This document shows positions 54,684 through 63,659 of a stretch of 64,000 nt of DNA, piece after piece (positions within the stretch are counted from its first letter, which is position 1; every line of letters starts with the position of its first letter). A program made the position numbers and the translations under genes. The notes beneath the pieces are model-generated. The model saw only the letters and a list, made by a program, of their open reading frames with translations. It was not told the origin of the DNA and did no database searches. This stretch comes from CAVUXJ01 sp963814975. Lineage in GTDB: Bacteria > Acidobacteriota > Vicinamibacteria > Vicinamibacterales > CAVVIG01. The DNA is taken from the NCBI GenBank assembly GCA_963814975.1, contig CAWFFB010000007.1, positions 137,018-201,017 of the forward strand, written 5' to 3'.

Positions 54684-56594
54684 ATGGCAGACGTCCACGT
54701 CCCCGCGCCGATCACGGCGCCGCCACATTTCCGCCGTACCGCCCGCTCGTTGCTTCCACTCACGTTGACCGCCGTCGGGGTGGTGTACGGGGACATCGGA
54801 ACGAGCCCTCTCTACACGATCAGGGAATGTTTTTTCGGCACCCATTCGGTGCCGCCGACGCCCGAGAACGTGCTCGGCGTGCTGTCGCTCGTCATCTACG
54901 CGCTCGCGATCGTCATCTCGATCAAGTACATCGCCATCGTGATGCGTGCGGACAACGCCGGGGAGGGCGGCATTCTCGCGTTGACGGCACTCCTGCCCAC
55001 GCGCGGCAGCGCGAATGGCAGGCACGTGTTGATCGCTCTCGGCATTTTCGGCGCCGCGCTGCTGTATGGGGACGGCATGATCACGCCGGCCATTACCGTG
55101 CTCGGCGCCGTCGAGGGACTGAAGGTCGCGACACCGTTGTTCGATTCGTACGTCGTCCCGCTCGCCGTCGTGATTCTCATCGGGATCTTCACGATCCAGC
55201 AGCACGGCACGCACCTAATCGGCCGGCTGTTTGGTCCGGTGATGGTGCTGTGGTTTATCGCGATCGCGGCCCTTGGGCTGACCTGGATCGTCCGGAAGCC
55301 CATCGTCCTCTCCGCGATCAACCCCGTCCACGGACTCATCTTCTTCGAGACGCACGGGCTGCACGGCTTCGCCGTGCTGGGTGCGGTGTTTCTGGCGGTC
55401 ACCGGCGGCGAGGCCCTGTACGCCGACATGGGTCACTTCGGGAAGCGGCCGATTCGCCTCGCGTGGTTCAGCCTGGTGCTGCCCGCCCTGCTGCTCAATT
55501 ACTTCGGCCAGGGCGCGCTGCTGCTGATCGACAGCACCGCGGCGAGACAGCCGTTCTTCCTGCTGGCGCCGCCCTGGGCGCTCCTGCCCATGGTGGGACT
55601 GGCGACAGCGGCCGCCATCATCGCCTCCCAGGCGCTCATCTCAGGCGCCTTCTCGTTGACTCACCAGGCCGTCCAGCTTGGATACAGCCCGCGGATGGAC
55701 ATCGATCACACCTCCTCGCACCACATGGGGCAGATCTACGTGCCGCAAGTGAACTGGGCGCTGATGGTCGGCACGATCGCCATTGTCATCGGGTTCCGAT
55801 CCTCGAGCGCGCTCGCGGCCGCCTACGGCATCGCCGTGACCCTGACGATGGTCATCACCGCCGTGCTGCTGCATGTGATCGCCACCGAGCGCTGGAAGTG
55901 GCCGCTTGGCGCCGCGCTGCTGGTTACCGGCGTGTTCCTGTCGATCGATCTCGCGTTCCTGGGCGCGAACCTGTTGAAAGTGGCCCACGGAGGCTGGCTG
56001 CCGCTGGTGATCGGCACGGTGATTTTCACGGCGATGACCACGTGGAAGACGGGGCGGGGGCTCGTGGCCGAACGGCTGACGGCCCGCGCCCTGCCGCTGG
56101 AGCAGTTCGTGGCGTTGACGACGACGCACGTACCGATCCGCGTGCCCGGCACCGCCGTCTTCATGACGGCCCAGCCGCGAGGGACGCCTCCGGCGCTGGT
56201 ACACAATCTTCGGCATAACAAGGTTCTCCATCAGCGTGTGATCATCCTCAGTGTCCGGACCACGCACACCCCCCACGTCGCGCCGGCCGAGCGTCTCTCG
56301 ATCGCGCCGCTCGGCTCTGAGCTGTTCAACGTCGTGCTGAATTACGGGTTCATGGACGACCCGAACGTCCCCGAGGCTCTGGCGCTGGCCCGCGACCAGG
56401 GGATGACGATCGATTTCACCGATGTCACGTACTTCCTGGGCCGCGAAACCGTGATCGTGACGAAGCACCCCGGAATGGCCGTGTGGCGGGAAAAGCTGTT
56501 CGTGCTGATGGCCAGGAATGCGATTCGAGCCACCGCTTTCTTCAAGCTGCCGCCGGACAGCGTCGTCGAGCTGGGTGTGCAGGTCGAACTCTGA
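54684..56594 (+). CDS. kup: Potassium uptake protein Kup
   Basis: Kup is a K+/H+ symporter of the KUP/HAK family. The 636-residue protein has the diagnostic start LTLTAVGVVYGDIGTSPLYT, then YIAIVMRADNAGEGGILALT, YGDGMITPAITVLGAVEGL, GGEALYADMGHFGKRPIRLA and IYVPQVNWALMVGTIAIVIG in the membrane part (about twelve helices), and a C-terminal cytoplasmic region of about 150 residues ending FFKLPPDSVVELGVQVEL. Length is normal and the frame intact. Confidence 0.96.
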   Translation: MADVHVPAPITAPPHFRRTARSLLPLTLTAVGVVYGDIGTSPLYTIRECFFGTHSVPPTPENVLGVLSLVIYALAIVISIKYIAIVMRADNAGEGGILALTALLPTRGSANGRHVLIALGIFGAALLYGDGMITPAITVLGAVEGLKVATPLFDSYVVPLAVVILIGIFTIQQHGTHLIGRLFGPVMVLWFIAIAALGLTWIVRKPIVLSAINPVHGLIFFETHGLHGFAVLGAVFLAVTGGEALYADMGHFGKRPIRLAWFSLVLPALLLNYFGQGALLLIDSTAARQPFFLLAPPWALLPMVGLATAAAIIASQALISGAFSLTHQAVQLGYSPRMDIDHTSSHHMGQIYVPQVNWALMVGTIAIVIGFRSSSALAAAYGIAVTLTMVITAVLLHVIATERWKWPLGAALLVTGVFLSIDLAFLGANLLKVAHGGWLPLVIGTVIFTAMTTWKTGRGLVAERLTARALPLEQFVALTTTHVPIRVPGTAVFMTAQPRGTPPALVHNLRHNKVLHQRVIILSVRTTHTPHVAPAERLSIAPLGSELFNVVLNYGFMDDPNVPEALALARDQGMTIDFTDVTYFLGRETVIVTKHPGMAVWREKLFVLMARNAIRATAFFKLPPDSVVELGVQVEL

Positions 56595-56732
56595 CCGTCG
56601 AGATCCCGCGACAGTCCGGTGAGTGGACAAGGCGTGCCGTACCCCGCGCAAGGTCCTGGTTGGCCTGATTTGCGCTCGATGAGGCGGCTGGTCAAGCACG
56701 ACTCCACGGCCACCCGATAGGCGCCTTGGGCT

Positions 56733-57662
56733 ATGATCCGCACCGTGCACGTCGCGCCTGAGTGGACACCGTCGCCCTCGTCGGTCGAAGCTGCCGGCAC
56801 AGAGACCGAACTCCGCTCGCAGCGCCGGGCGGTCCAGGCCTGGACCGCCGCCCTGATTCTGCTCTGTGCAGGAACGCTCTGGTTGCAGTCATCGTCTGGC
56901 CGCCACCGGAGTCGCCTCCTGGTTTGCCTTTCGAACACCCTCAACGATCTTTCTCGCCCCGCTCGTGCTGTGGACCGCCCCGCTCTTTTTCGATCGTTCC
57001 TGGAGATAACTGAACGTGGATATCGTCAGCACGTGCTTTGTCATGCTGGCCCTTGCCGCGTGCCTGCAAGGCACCAGGCGGCCCTCGATCCGCCAGTCCG
57101 CACTGATCCCCGGCTTGTTCGCTGGTTCGCGGCTGGCAGTAAGTACACTTCCGGCTTGGTCGCCATCCCGATTCTTCTGGTCATCCTGATCCATGTCAAA
57201 GCGGGCCACAAAATCTGGGCATGTCTGGCGGCGATTGCGACGATGATCGCGGCGTTTCTTGTCGTGGTGCCGTACAGCCTTCTCGACGTCCCCACGTTTC
57301 TGAACGGGCTGGCGTTCGATGCGCGGCACTACGCGGAAGGGCACATCGGCAAGGACGGAGAGCCCGGCCTGCCGCAGCTCTTGTTCTACGGCCGCCATTT
57401 TCTCTCCGACTTCGGCGTCGGCGCCGACATCCTGGCGGTCATTGGAGCCATCACCTATTGCGCCGCCGACTGGCGTCGTGCCACGATCATCGTCAGCTTT
57501 CCGGTCGGGTTGATGTGGCTGTTAGCGGCTCATCGGGTGCATTTTCCCCGGAACGTGTTGAACCTGTATTCCATCGTCGCGATGTTTCTGGTCCATGGGA
57601 TCGTTTCCGTACACGGTTGGTATTGGGGCTGGCCGCGCGACGCGGGTGGAGGGTGCTCGTGA
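56733..57662 (+). pseudogene. Decayed GT39-type membrane glycosyltransferase
   Basis: Conserved pieces of a dolichyl-phosphate-mannose-type (GT39) mannosyltransferase are spread over frames. GVASWFAFRTPSTIFLAPLV and VDIVSTCFVMLALAACLQG are in one frame, then GSKYTSGLVAIPILLVILIH, FVVVPYSLLDVPTFLNGLAF-like and HRVHFPRNVLNLYSIVAMFL continue in another. The N-terminal catalytic loop (DE motif region) is not found, and the frame changes near 57150 and again near 57625. Unlike the single 1-bp breaks elsewhere, here part of the gene is missing. No stop-free form can be rebuilt, so it is called a pseudogene; error-ridden sequence cannot be excluded. Confidence 0.55.
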
Positions 57663-57938
57663 ACTACTCGCAGCCAACCGCCAACGGCGACCCGGCCTTT
57701 GCCATCGCGCTTCTCGAGCGGAATTGACCGCCGCCACACCAGCGAGCACCCGCGAGCAAGCAGCAGGCCACGACTTGAATCCCGGCCTGAACGATGAACT
57801 GCCGATTCTTGACAGTGGCTGTTCTGTCCGCGCGATTGCAGCCGCTTCGTAACTGGATTCCCGTTCTTGCCACTCGTGCCATACGATCACGTGTTGACGC
57901 AACAGTACTGATCGTGCGTCCGTCTACAGGAGGCATCC

Positions 57939-58590
57939 ATGAGCACCAAAGTCGGCATCGTCGGATCGGGCATCGTCGGGCAAACGCTCGCCAACGGCTT
58001 CGTGGCGCACGGCTACGACGTGACGATCGGGACCAACACACCCGGCAAGCGTGAGGAACTGAAGTCCAAGACGAAGGGGAAGGCGACGATCGGATCGTTC
58101 GAGGACGCAGCGGCGTTCGGCGAGATCGTCGTGGTGGCCACCAAGGGGACGGGGGCCGAGGCCGCGCTGAAGGTGGCCGGGATTGCCAATCTCAAGGGCA
58201 AGACCGTCATCGACACCACAAATCCAATCGCCGATGCGCCGCCGGTGAACGGGGTCTTACAGGTACTTCACGTCCCAGAACGAATCGCTCATGGAGAGGC
58301 TGCAGGCCGTCGCCGCCGAGGCTCATTTCGTGAAGGCGTTCAGTTGCATCGGCAATGCGTTCATGGTGAACCCCGACTTCAACGGCGTCAAGCCGACGAT
58401 GTTCATCTGCGGCAACCATGACGGCGCGAAGAGCGAAGTGAAGACCATCCTCGAGCAATTCGGATTCGAGATGGCAGATATGGGAGCGGCCGAAGGTGCC
58501 CGTGCCATCGAGCCGCTCTGCGTTCTCTGGTGCATTCCCGGATTCCTGAACAACAGCTGGACGCATGCATTCAAGCTGTTGAGGCGATAG
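57939..58590 (+). CDS. NADPH-dependent F420 reductase-like protein (one frameshift)
   Basis: The N-terminus MSTKVGIVGSGIVGQTLANG is a Rossmann dinucleotide-binding motif, followed by VTIGTNTPGKREELKSKTKG, VVVATKGTGAEAALKVAG and KTVIDTTNPIADAPPVNGVL. At GG 58262-58263 one extra G breaks the frame; without it the sequence runs into QYFTSQNESLMERLQAVAAE, HFVKAFSCIGNAFMVNPDFN and MFICGNHDGAKSEVKTILEQ. This is the F420:NADP oxidoreductase/NPQR family. Whether F420 is the partner is unknown, since no F420 genes are present. AGGAGG sits 5 nt before the ATG. About 217 residues when joined. Confidence 0.8.
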
Positions 58591-59210
58591 TCACGAGAAC
58601 CACACCGCCTTCCCCGGGACAGCCGCGTCCTCTGGAACGCGAAGATCGAGGGCGGTGCCGTTCTGAGCTCCACCGAGGCTCGGGCGCGGTGGCATCATGA
58701 ACCTTTCACGGCACCCGCTACGACTCGGCAACGGGATGCGATATTCAGGTGGTCTGAAGAAAACTCCTGGGCCGTTCTACACGCCGGTCTATGACCCTCC
58801 GTCCGTCCCTTACGCGACGACGGGGTCATACGGCGGCATGCACGACGGCCGCCGGGCTCGCGGGCGAGCCCCGGCGGGATCTCACCCCTCGGGACGTTCG
58901 ACACGCAGCCGCTGACGAGCCTGCGCCCCACGTCAGATGAGGACCCAGTCCTCGAGATGACACGTCTTCTACGCCCCGAGGATGAGCTCCTGGGCGTCCC
59001 CACCTGCGGCTGAACCATCGACATTCCAAGGGCTCGTGAACATTGTGGTCACGAATCCACGGTGAGCCGGCCCGTCAATCGCCGTGCCGCGCCAGCCGTT
59101 CGCCGTAGGACGCGAGCACGTCCGGACTCACCTGCTCGCAGGCGTCGCGCGTGTCGAGCGGGACAGAAGCGTCGAGCCCGTCGGCATGTCGTTCGGAAAC
59201 CCTGTGAAAA
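58591..59210. other. 620-bp interval without a supportable gene
   Basis: Only short frames of chance character are seen. On the minus strand, 59075-59190 reads as about 38 codons ending SPDVLASYGERLARHGD and a TGA, which has coding-like composition and may be the tail of a lost gene next to the tRNA. No repeats of the tRNA were found here. Confidence 0.45.
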
Positions 59211-59286
59211 TGGTGCGCCCGGCAAGAATTGAACTTGCGGCCCCCCGCTTAGGAGGCGGGTGCTCTATCCGCTGAGCTACGGGCGC
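59211..59286 (-). tRNA. tRNA-Arg (anticodon CCT)
   Basis: The minus strand reads GCGCCCG (acceptor), TAGCTCAGCGGATAGAGCA (D arm), CCCGC-CTCCTAA-GCGGG (anticodon arm, anticodon CCT), a short variable loop, GCAAG-TTCAATT-CTTGC (T arm), CGGGCGC, A and an encoded CCA. All four stems pair. The gene is the apparent border of the integrative element: its 5' end lies 2 bp from the integrase stop codon. Confidence 0.97.
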
Positions 59287-59288
59287 GT

Positions 59289-60668
59289 TCAAGTGGAAAA
59301 CATCAATGTAAACGTGCCTTTTTCGCGCTCCTTGACTGTTTCGTGGCTAACGGACGGATGCTCTATCGGCGCCTCATTTGCCACTGTTTTGCCACGCGGG
59401 GCGGGATCGAACCGCCGCATGGACTCTTGGAGGCCCATCTCTGAGGCGTGCAGGTAAGTGCTCGTTTGCGACAGATTGGCGTGCCCCAACATCTCCTGCA
59501 CATGATGGATCGGCCAGCCCTGCTCGAGCCACCGGCAGCCGGCCTCATGGCGGAGATCATGGAAGTGCAGGTCAATCGCCCGTAACGCTTGCCGCGAGGC
59601 CTTGGCCAGCGTGCCGCGCTGGACCCACGCGGGTTCGTGACCATGGGCGCGCAGCACGCACGTTTCCCACGCTTTCTTAGGGTTCGCAATTTGCGCGCCG
59701 AGCTCGCCGAACACGTATGCTGAAGACGGATAGTCGCGCCCCGCCGGATCGAGCTTAGCCATCTCGAGCACGCCGGCGAGGCGAGCCGAAATCGGCAAGA
59801 GTCGGGATCGACCGGATTTCTTGGCCCCCCGTTCCACCGCCCGCACGAGCAGCGTCCCTTTCACCAGGTTCACGTCCACCCACTGTACCGCGAGTAATTC
59901 CCCGCGTCGGCATCCCGACTCGATCGCCGCGATAATCAACCATTGCAGCCGGACGCCCGCCCCCTGACGTAACGTGCCGGCGGCATCAAGCAGGCGCTGT
60001 TCCTCGTCTGGGAGGATGCGTCGCCGCCGTTGCGCCACCTTCGTCCGCTTCAGGGTGGAGCCTTCAGAGATTGGCGATCGCGCCAGGTACCCTTTTCTCG
60101 CGGCCCACCGAAACGACGCTTTGAGCAGCTGCACGTATTGATTCCGAGTTGAAGCGGCGAATGAGGCCAGCGAGGCATGGAACGCCTCGACCGTGTCCTC
60201 CGTGATGCGCGGCAGCGGCCACTCGCCGATCCGCTGCCCGTCAGGAGCTTGAAAGGCACAGAACCGGGCGATCATCCCGGCATCATTGGTCCATGTGTGC
60301 TTGCCGCTCGCCTTCACCGCCCGCTCGATATAGATCGGCGCGAACCTATCCAGCGTGACGCCTTTACTCGACGCCGTAATCCGATCGGAGCGCGTCTCGG
60401 CGGCCTCGCGCTGCACGCGGACACGCCGATCTGTGACCCGCTCGAACGTCCCGGCGTTGATGCGGCTCCGAATGTCGGTCGCGAGCTTTTCTGCGTCCGT
60501 CTTGCTCTCGATGCGTTGATCCGGAAACTCGGCCGTCAAGCTGAATCGGCTGCGCGGGCCGCCCCGTGGCTTGTATGAGAAGTACCAGGCGTGCGGACAC
60601 TTCGGCCAGTGTTTCCAGCCACAGCCGCACACCTTCCGAACACCGTTGCCGTGGGCGCGTGGGCTCAT
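59289..60668 (-). CDS. int: Tyrosine recombinase (site-specific integrase)
   Basis: The 459-residue integrase has the catalytic set in order: Arg254 in SGCRRGELLAVQW, then His370/Arg373 in HFHDLRHEAGCRW, His396 in MLGHANLSQTSTYLH and Tyr405. The central SAM-like core-binding domain is at about 105-195. The N-terminus has a Cys-rich patch (KVCGCGWKHWPKC, Cys14, 16 and 24) that may bind zinc or DNA. Its stop is 2 bp from the 5' end of tRNA-Arg, which is probably the attachment site. The start codon is 3 bp after the stop of the excisionase-like gene. Confidence 0.94.
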   Translation of the reverse strand: MSPRAHGNGVRKVCGCGWKHWPKCPHAWYFSYKPRGGPRSRFSLTAEFPDQRIESKTDAEKLATDIRSRINAGTFERVTDRRVRVQREAAETRSDRITASSKGVTLDRFAPIYIERAVKASGKHTWTNDAGMIARFCAFQAPDGQRIGEWPLPRITEDTVEAFHASLASFAASTRNQYVQLLKASFRWAARKGYLARSPISEGSTLKRTKVAQRRRRILPDEEQRLLDAAGTLRQGAGVRLQWLIIAAIESGCRRGELLAVQWVDVNLVKGTLLVRAVERGAKKSGRSRLLPISARLAGVLEMAKLDPAGRDYPSSAYVFGELGAQIANPKKAWETCVLRAHGHEPAWVQRGTLAKASRQALRAIDLHFHDLRHEAGCRWLEQGWPIHHVQEMLGHANLSQTSTYLHASEMGLQESMRRFDPAPRGKTVANEAPIEHPSVSHETVKEREKGTFTLMFST

Positions 60669-60671
60669 AGG

Positions 60672-60917
60672 TCAGTGAGCGGGGGACTTTACCTGATCCC
60701 GCGCAATATCGCTACCAAGGGCCACCGGGTGGATGATGACTGGCGTCGTGGACGCGAGGAGCCAAGCATCCACCCATTCAACCAAGAACCGCAATTCCCG
60801 GCGCCCCCCGAGCCTGGCCGCGCGCAGTTTACCCTGTTCGACGGCCAGGTAGATCGACCGGACGCCGCAGCGCGCATGTTGGGCCGCTTCCTTCACCGTG
60901 CGCCATTCGTTCGGCAT
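60672..60917 (-). CDS. Excisionase-like helix-turn-helix protein
   Basis: An 81-residue protein with a MerR/HTH_17-type DNA-binding domain: WRTVKEAAQHARCGVRSIYL, AVEQGKLRAARLGGRRELRF, LVEWVDAWLLA. This pattern is shared by excisionases and small regulators next to integrases. Its start overlaps the stop of the upstream gene (TGATG) and its stop is 3 bp before int, so the three form one unit. Excision control is inferred from context. Confidence 0.8.
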   Translation of the reverse strand: MPNEWRTVKEAAQHARCGVRSIYLAVEQGKLRAARLGGRRELRFLVEWVDAWLLASTTPVIIHPVALGSDIARDQVKSPAH

Positions 60918-61219
60918 CAGCGTTTCCTACATTTCGCGCTTGCGAATCCAGCCGCCGCCCATGGATCCATTCGGGTCGTAAAGTGAGAACCGAGTTCAGG
61001 CGCCCAACCACAGCCGCAGAGTTGGAGTCGTGCCGGATCTGGGTCATCCAGCCACGTCCGGAACCCGCGCGAACCGAGGCGGCGCGTGGGGATTACTTGG
61101 TTCTGGACCAGCACCCGGCCGACGGAGAGGATCGCCGGCAACCGAGACGGATAGATCTTCCTTCCCAATGTCAGCCGCACACGCGCGCTTAGTGGGCGGT
61201 CGTTGATCGGAATTTCCAT
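60917..61219 (-). CDS. Hypothetical protein of the integrative element
   Basis: About 100 residues starting MEIPINDRPLSARVRLTLGR and containing LQLCGCGWAPELGSHF, with a short Cys pair. I do not recognise the family. GGGAGGG lies 6 nt before the ATG at 61219, which fixes the start better than the longer form. The stop overlaps the ATG of the excisionase-like gene, so it is translated with it. Confidence 0.6.
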   Translation of the reverse strand: MEIPINDRPLSARVRLTLGRKIYPSRLPAILSVGRVLVQNQVIPTRRLGSRGFRTWLDDPDPARLQLCGCGWAPELGSHFTTRMDPWAAAGFASAKCRKR

Positions 61220-61292
61220 GCGGAGCCCTCCCGTCATTGCGCGGACTCCTCTCCGTCGGCATCGTACCGAGAATCGCGCCCAGGTGCAGTCG

Positions 61293-61628
61293 CTAGCGGC
61301 TAATCGCGGAGCGGTCCGCATCGGTCAACGCGGACGTCGGTTCAATCTGGAACTGCTGGCGCGGATCGAGACGCATCTTGAACCCGCGCCGCTCCAACTC
61401 CAGGGCAAGAAGGAATGCCGATACCGGCACGACGAGCCCGCCCTTGAAACTCACGAGCTCGGTCACGGGCGCCAACCGCGACAGGAGTGCCGGCTTGCAT
61501 CGGGTGAGTTCGTCTCGCAATGCGGCGGTCACGGCGCCGGCCTGGGCCGCTACGTGGAGCCGGTCGCCGCGCGCCTCGAGCTGGACGCCCACCTGCCGGC
61601 ACGTCGTCAGTAACTCCTCGGACGTCAT
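61293..61628 (-). CDS. Small protein with a TubC-N-like domain
   Basis: The 111-residue protein opens with MTSEELLTTCRQVGVQLEAR, GDRLHVAAQAGAVTAALRDE, LTRCKPALLSRLAPV, a pattern like the TubC N-terminal docking-type domain seen in small proteins of mobile elements. The C-terminus (FLLALELERRGFKMRLDPRQ) is also typical of such element proteins. Its ATG overlaps the TGA that ends the DUF3987 remnant, indicating an ancestral operon. Function is unknown. Confidence 0.6.
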   Translation of the reverse strand: MTSEELLTTCRQVGVQLEARGDRLHVAAQAGAVTAALRDELTRCKPALLSRLAPVTELVSFKGGLVVPVSAFLLALELERRGFKMRLDPRQQFQIEPTSALTDADRSAISR

Positions 61629-62090
61629 ATCTCGAAGACCTCTGGCCCAGATCCAGGCCGCGGAGAGCCTGCTAAAGAAGCTAAAGAATCCCCTTCTGAC
61701 TCAATTCTTTCGCTTCTTTCGCAACTCTCAGGCTCTGCGTACCGCCGTTCAGCCGGCCGCCCCCCCGTGCCAGACGCCGGGTCTCGCCGACAGGAGCGAG
61801 CCGGCTTGCTTTAAGAGCGCCAGCACGGCAGCCGCTTGCGCGTCCCCGAGGGAACTGCCGAAGATCATCCGACAGGATTCATAGCAATACCGCCAACATT
61901 CGAGCACCGCCTCGAGATCCGGTGCCGCCACGGTCACGGCGAGGTCCGCTACGGCATAGAGGCACGCCAGCCGCATCACCTGCGCTTCTGCCCGCGCCGT
62001 CAGTGACCCTCAGGAGCCCGGACGCCCAGTGGACAGCCGCTGGTACACCCCATGCCAGCGCGCCCGCGCCGCCGGCGGCGTTATGATCGC
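61625..62090 (-). pseudogene. C-terminal remnant of a DUF3987-type (helicase/primase-like) element protein
   Basis: Pieces of the C-terminal end of DUF3987 proteins lie in register order but different frames. ITPPAARARWHGVYQRLSTG runs into a TGA near 62011; LTARAEAQVMRLACLYAVAD and LECWRYCYESCRMIFGSSLG follow. After the C7 run at 61760-61766, GGRPAERRYAEPESCERSER continues to a stop at 61625. The N-terminal several hundred residues are absent upstream, where only 230 bp separate it from the AlpA-like gene. So the gene is truncated as well as frameshifted. Confidence 0.6.
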
Positions 62091-62324
62091 GGTCGACGGC
62101 ACGTTTGAACACGCACTCCGGGGGCCAGCGGAGCGCGAGCCTCCCTTCCGGTATTATTCGCGGACGGTTACGGGAGGATTTTCCCGGAATCCGATCTCGA
62201 GGCGTCAAGAACCCACACGGTTCCTACTGAGGGCCCTTTCCGATGCACCTCTCAGGTGCTGCAATGACCTCAGCGCACACGGCTTTGGAACGGTCTCCAG
62301 GATTCACGCTGACGCAACAGACGA

Positions 62325-62537
62325 TCACCGGACGCGAGCCTCGATCCAGCGGTGAACGTTCTCCTCTATCCAGGCCACCACGTTCGGCGAGATCCGATGA
62401 TGTTTGGGGAACTCTCCACGCCTCTCCAGTCTCCAGATCGTAGACCGCGACAGGCCAGTGCGCTCCCGCACCCCGGGAAAGCGGAGAAACCTGGGCGACC
62501 GGCGAGTGGCAACGGTCTCCTGACGCGGCGCGGTCAC
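62325..62537 (-). CDS. AlpA-family transcriptional regulator
   Basis: The 70-residue protein carries the AlpA helix-turn-helix: RFLRFPGVRERTGLSRSTIW, RLERRGEFPKHHRISPNVVA, WIEENVHRWIEAR. AlpA-type regulators activate integrase or excisionase genes in P4-like elements. It begins with GTG and is first in the minus-strand order AlpA, DUF3987 remnant, TubC-like, hypothetical, excisionase-like, integrase. Confidence 0.82.
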   Translation of the reverse strand: MTAPRQETVATRRSPRFLRFPGVRERTGLSRSTIWRLERRGEFPKHHRISPNVVAWIEENVHRWIEARVR

Positions 62538-63659
62538 ACTTCCAGTTGAAGCGGAGAGAGCCGATGATTGGCGGCTGTCTGGGATTCAGGCTCCGACACC
62601 GCCGCTAGCTCTGACAGGTAGCTCGTTCATCATCGCCTCCCACCTCTGGCACGTTCGTCGTTACCATTACGACCCGAGCATGAGCACGCCCTGTGCCAGC
62701 ACGCTTCAGGCGCGACGCATACCTGCCACGAGTGCACGATCGGACCGATCGCTCACATCGAGTCACTCTTCTCGAAATGAGTGAGACACCGTTTCCGCGC
62801 ACGTGACGTCGGGTCGCACATTCAGCGCCTGTCACGGCAGATCGTCGCGCACCACGCGCGTTCGCACGTCGCGCTGGTGAAGCAACCGCATTCGTGCGCG
62901 CCTGGCGTCACGTTATTTGCACTGTGCGGCGGCGCATCCTCGCAGCCGTCTTTGGGCCATGCAACCAACGCAATCGCCGCGCACATTCATCAGCCATCCA
63001 AGTCGCGAGAAGGGTGTTGGCCAGGGTGGTGCTTAAGCGTCATGTCAGTCATCCTCCGGTTGGTTCGTCGGATGCCCAGTGCGTTGCTGCGCCGCCGGGT
63101 CAGCTCCGGAATCGAAGCGAGAGAAACCTGATTCGCGCTCGACCCATCTTTAAGAGGGTGGAGTTGGTCCAAAGCCAAAAGGAGGCCCAACCGTTCGCTG
63201 AACGACAAACTCCGCGCCCCGGTGCGAGGCGACCAATAAGCAGCGGGCGCGATGTATTGGAACAAGATCGGATCTCAGCATTCCTGAGCTCCAGACGAGT
63301 CTTGTCTGTCACGACAATCACGCTATACGAAGAACGCTGGTCGCGAGGAGTCGAGACCTGAGCCGGCCCTGCGGATTACGGTGTTCACTCCCGCGACAGG
63401 ATGCATTGTGTGGTTCGCCCTCACACCACAATATTCAGCGCAAATCGTGAATCCCAAAACAGCACGCAAGTGCTAGCACCACACGTATCGTCGCACCGAG
63501 AGCGGTGATGCGCCCGGCTCACAAGCGGCAGCGACTGAGAATATCGGAACTATGTGAGGGAGGAGTAAGGGGACGCCACGCTGGAAAACCAAGTAGACGG
63601 GCAAGATGAGGACAGTATGGAACGCGGACAATGAAAGACGGTCATCGGTCTTGTCACGC
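62538..63659. other. 1.1-kb interval without a recognisable gene
   Basis: Several open frames of 60-155 codons exist on both strands but none has coding character or a recognisable family. Base composition is somewhat lower in GC than the core region. No tRNA-derived direct repeat longer than about 8 bp was found that could mark the far end of the element. Confidence 0.5.

Noticed and set aside
63240..63256. Possible right attachment site (CGGGCGCG shared with the tRNA 5' region)
   Set aside because: Only 8 bp match in GC-rich DNA, expected by chance.
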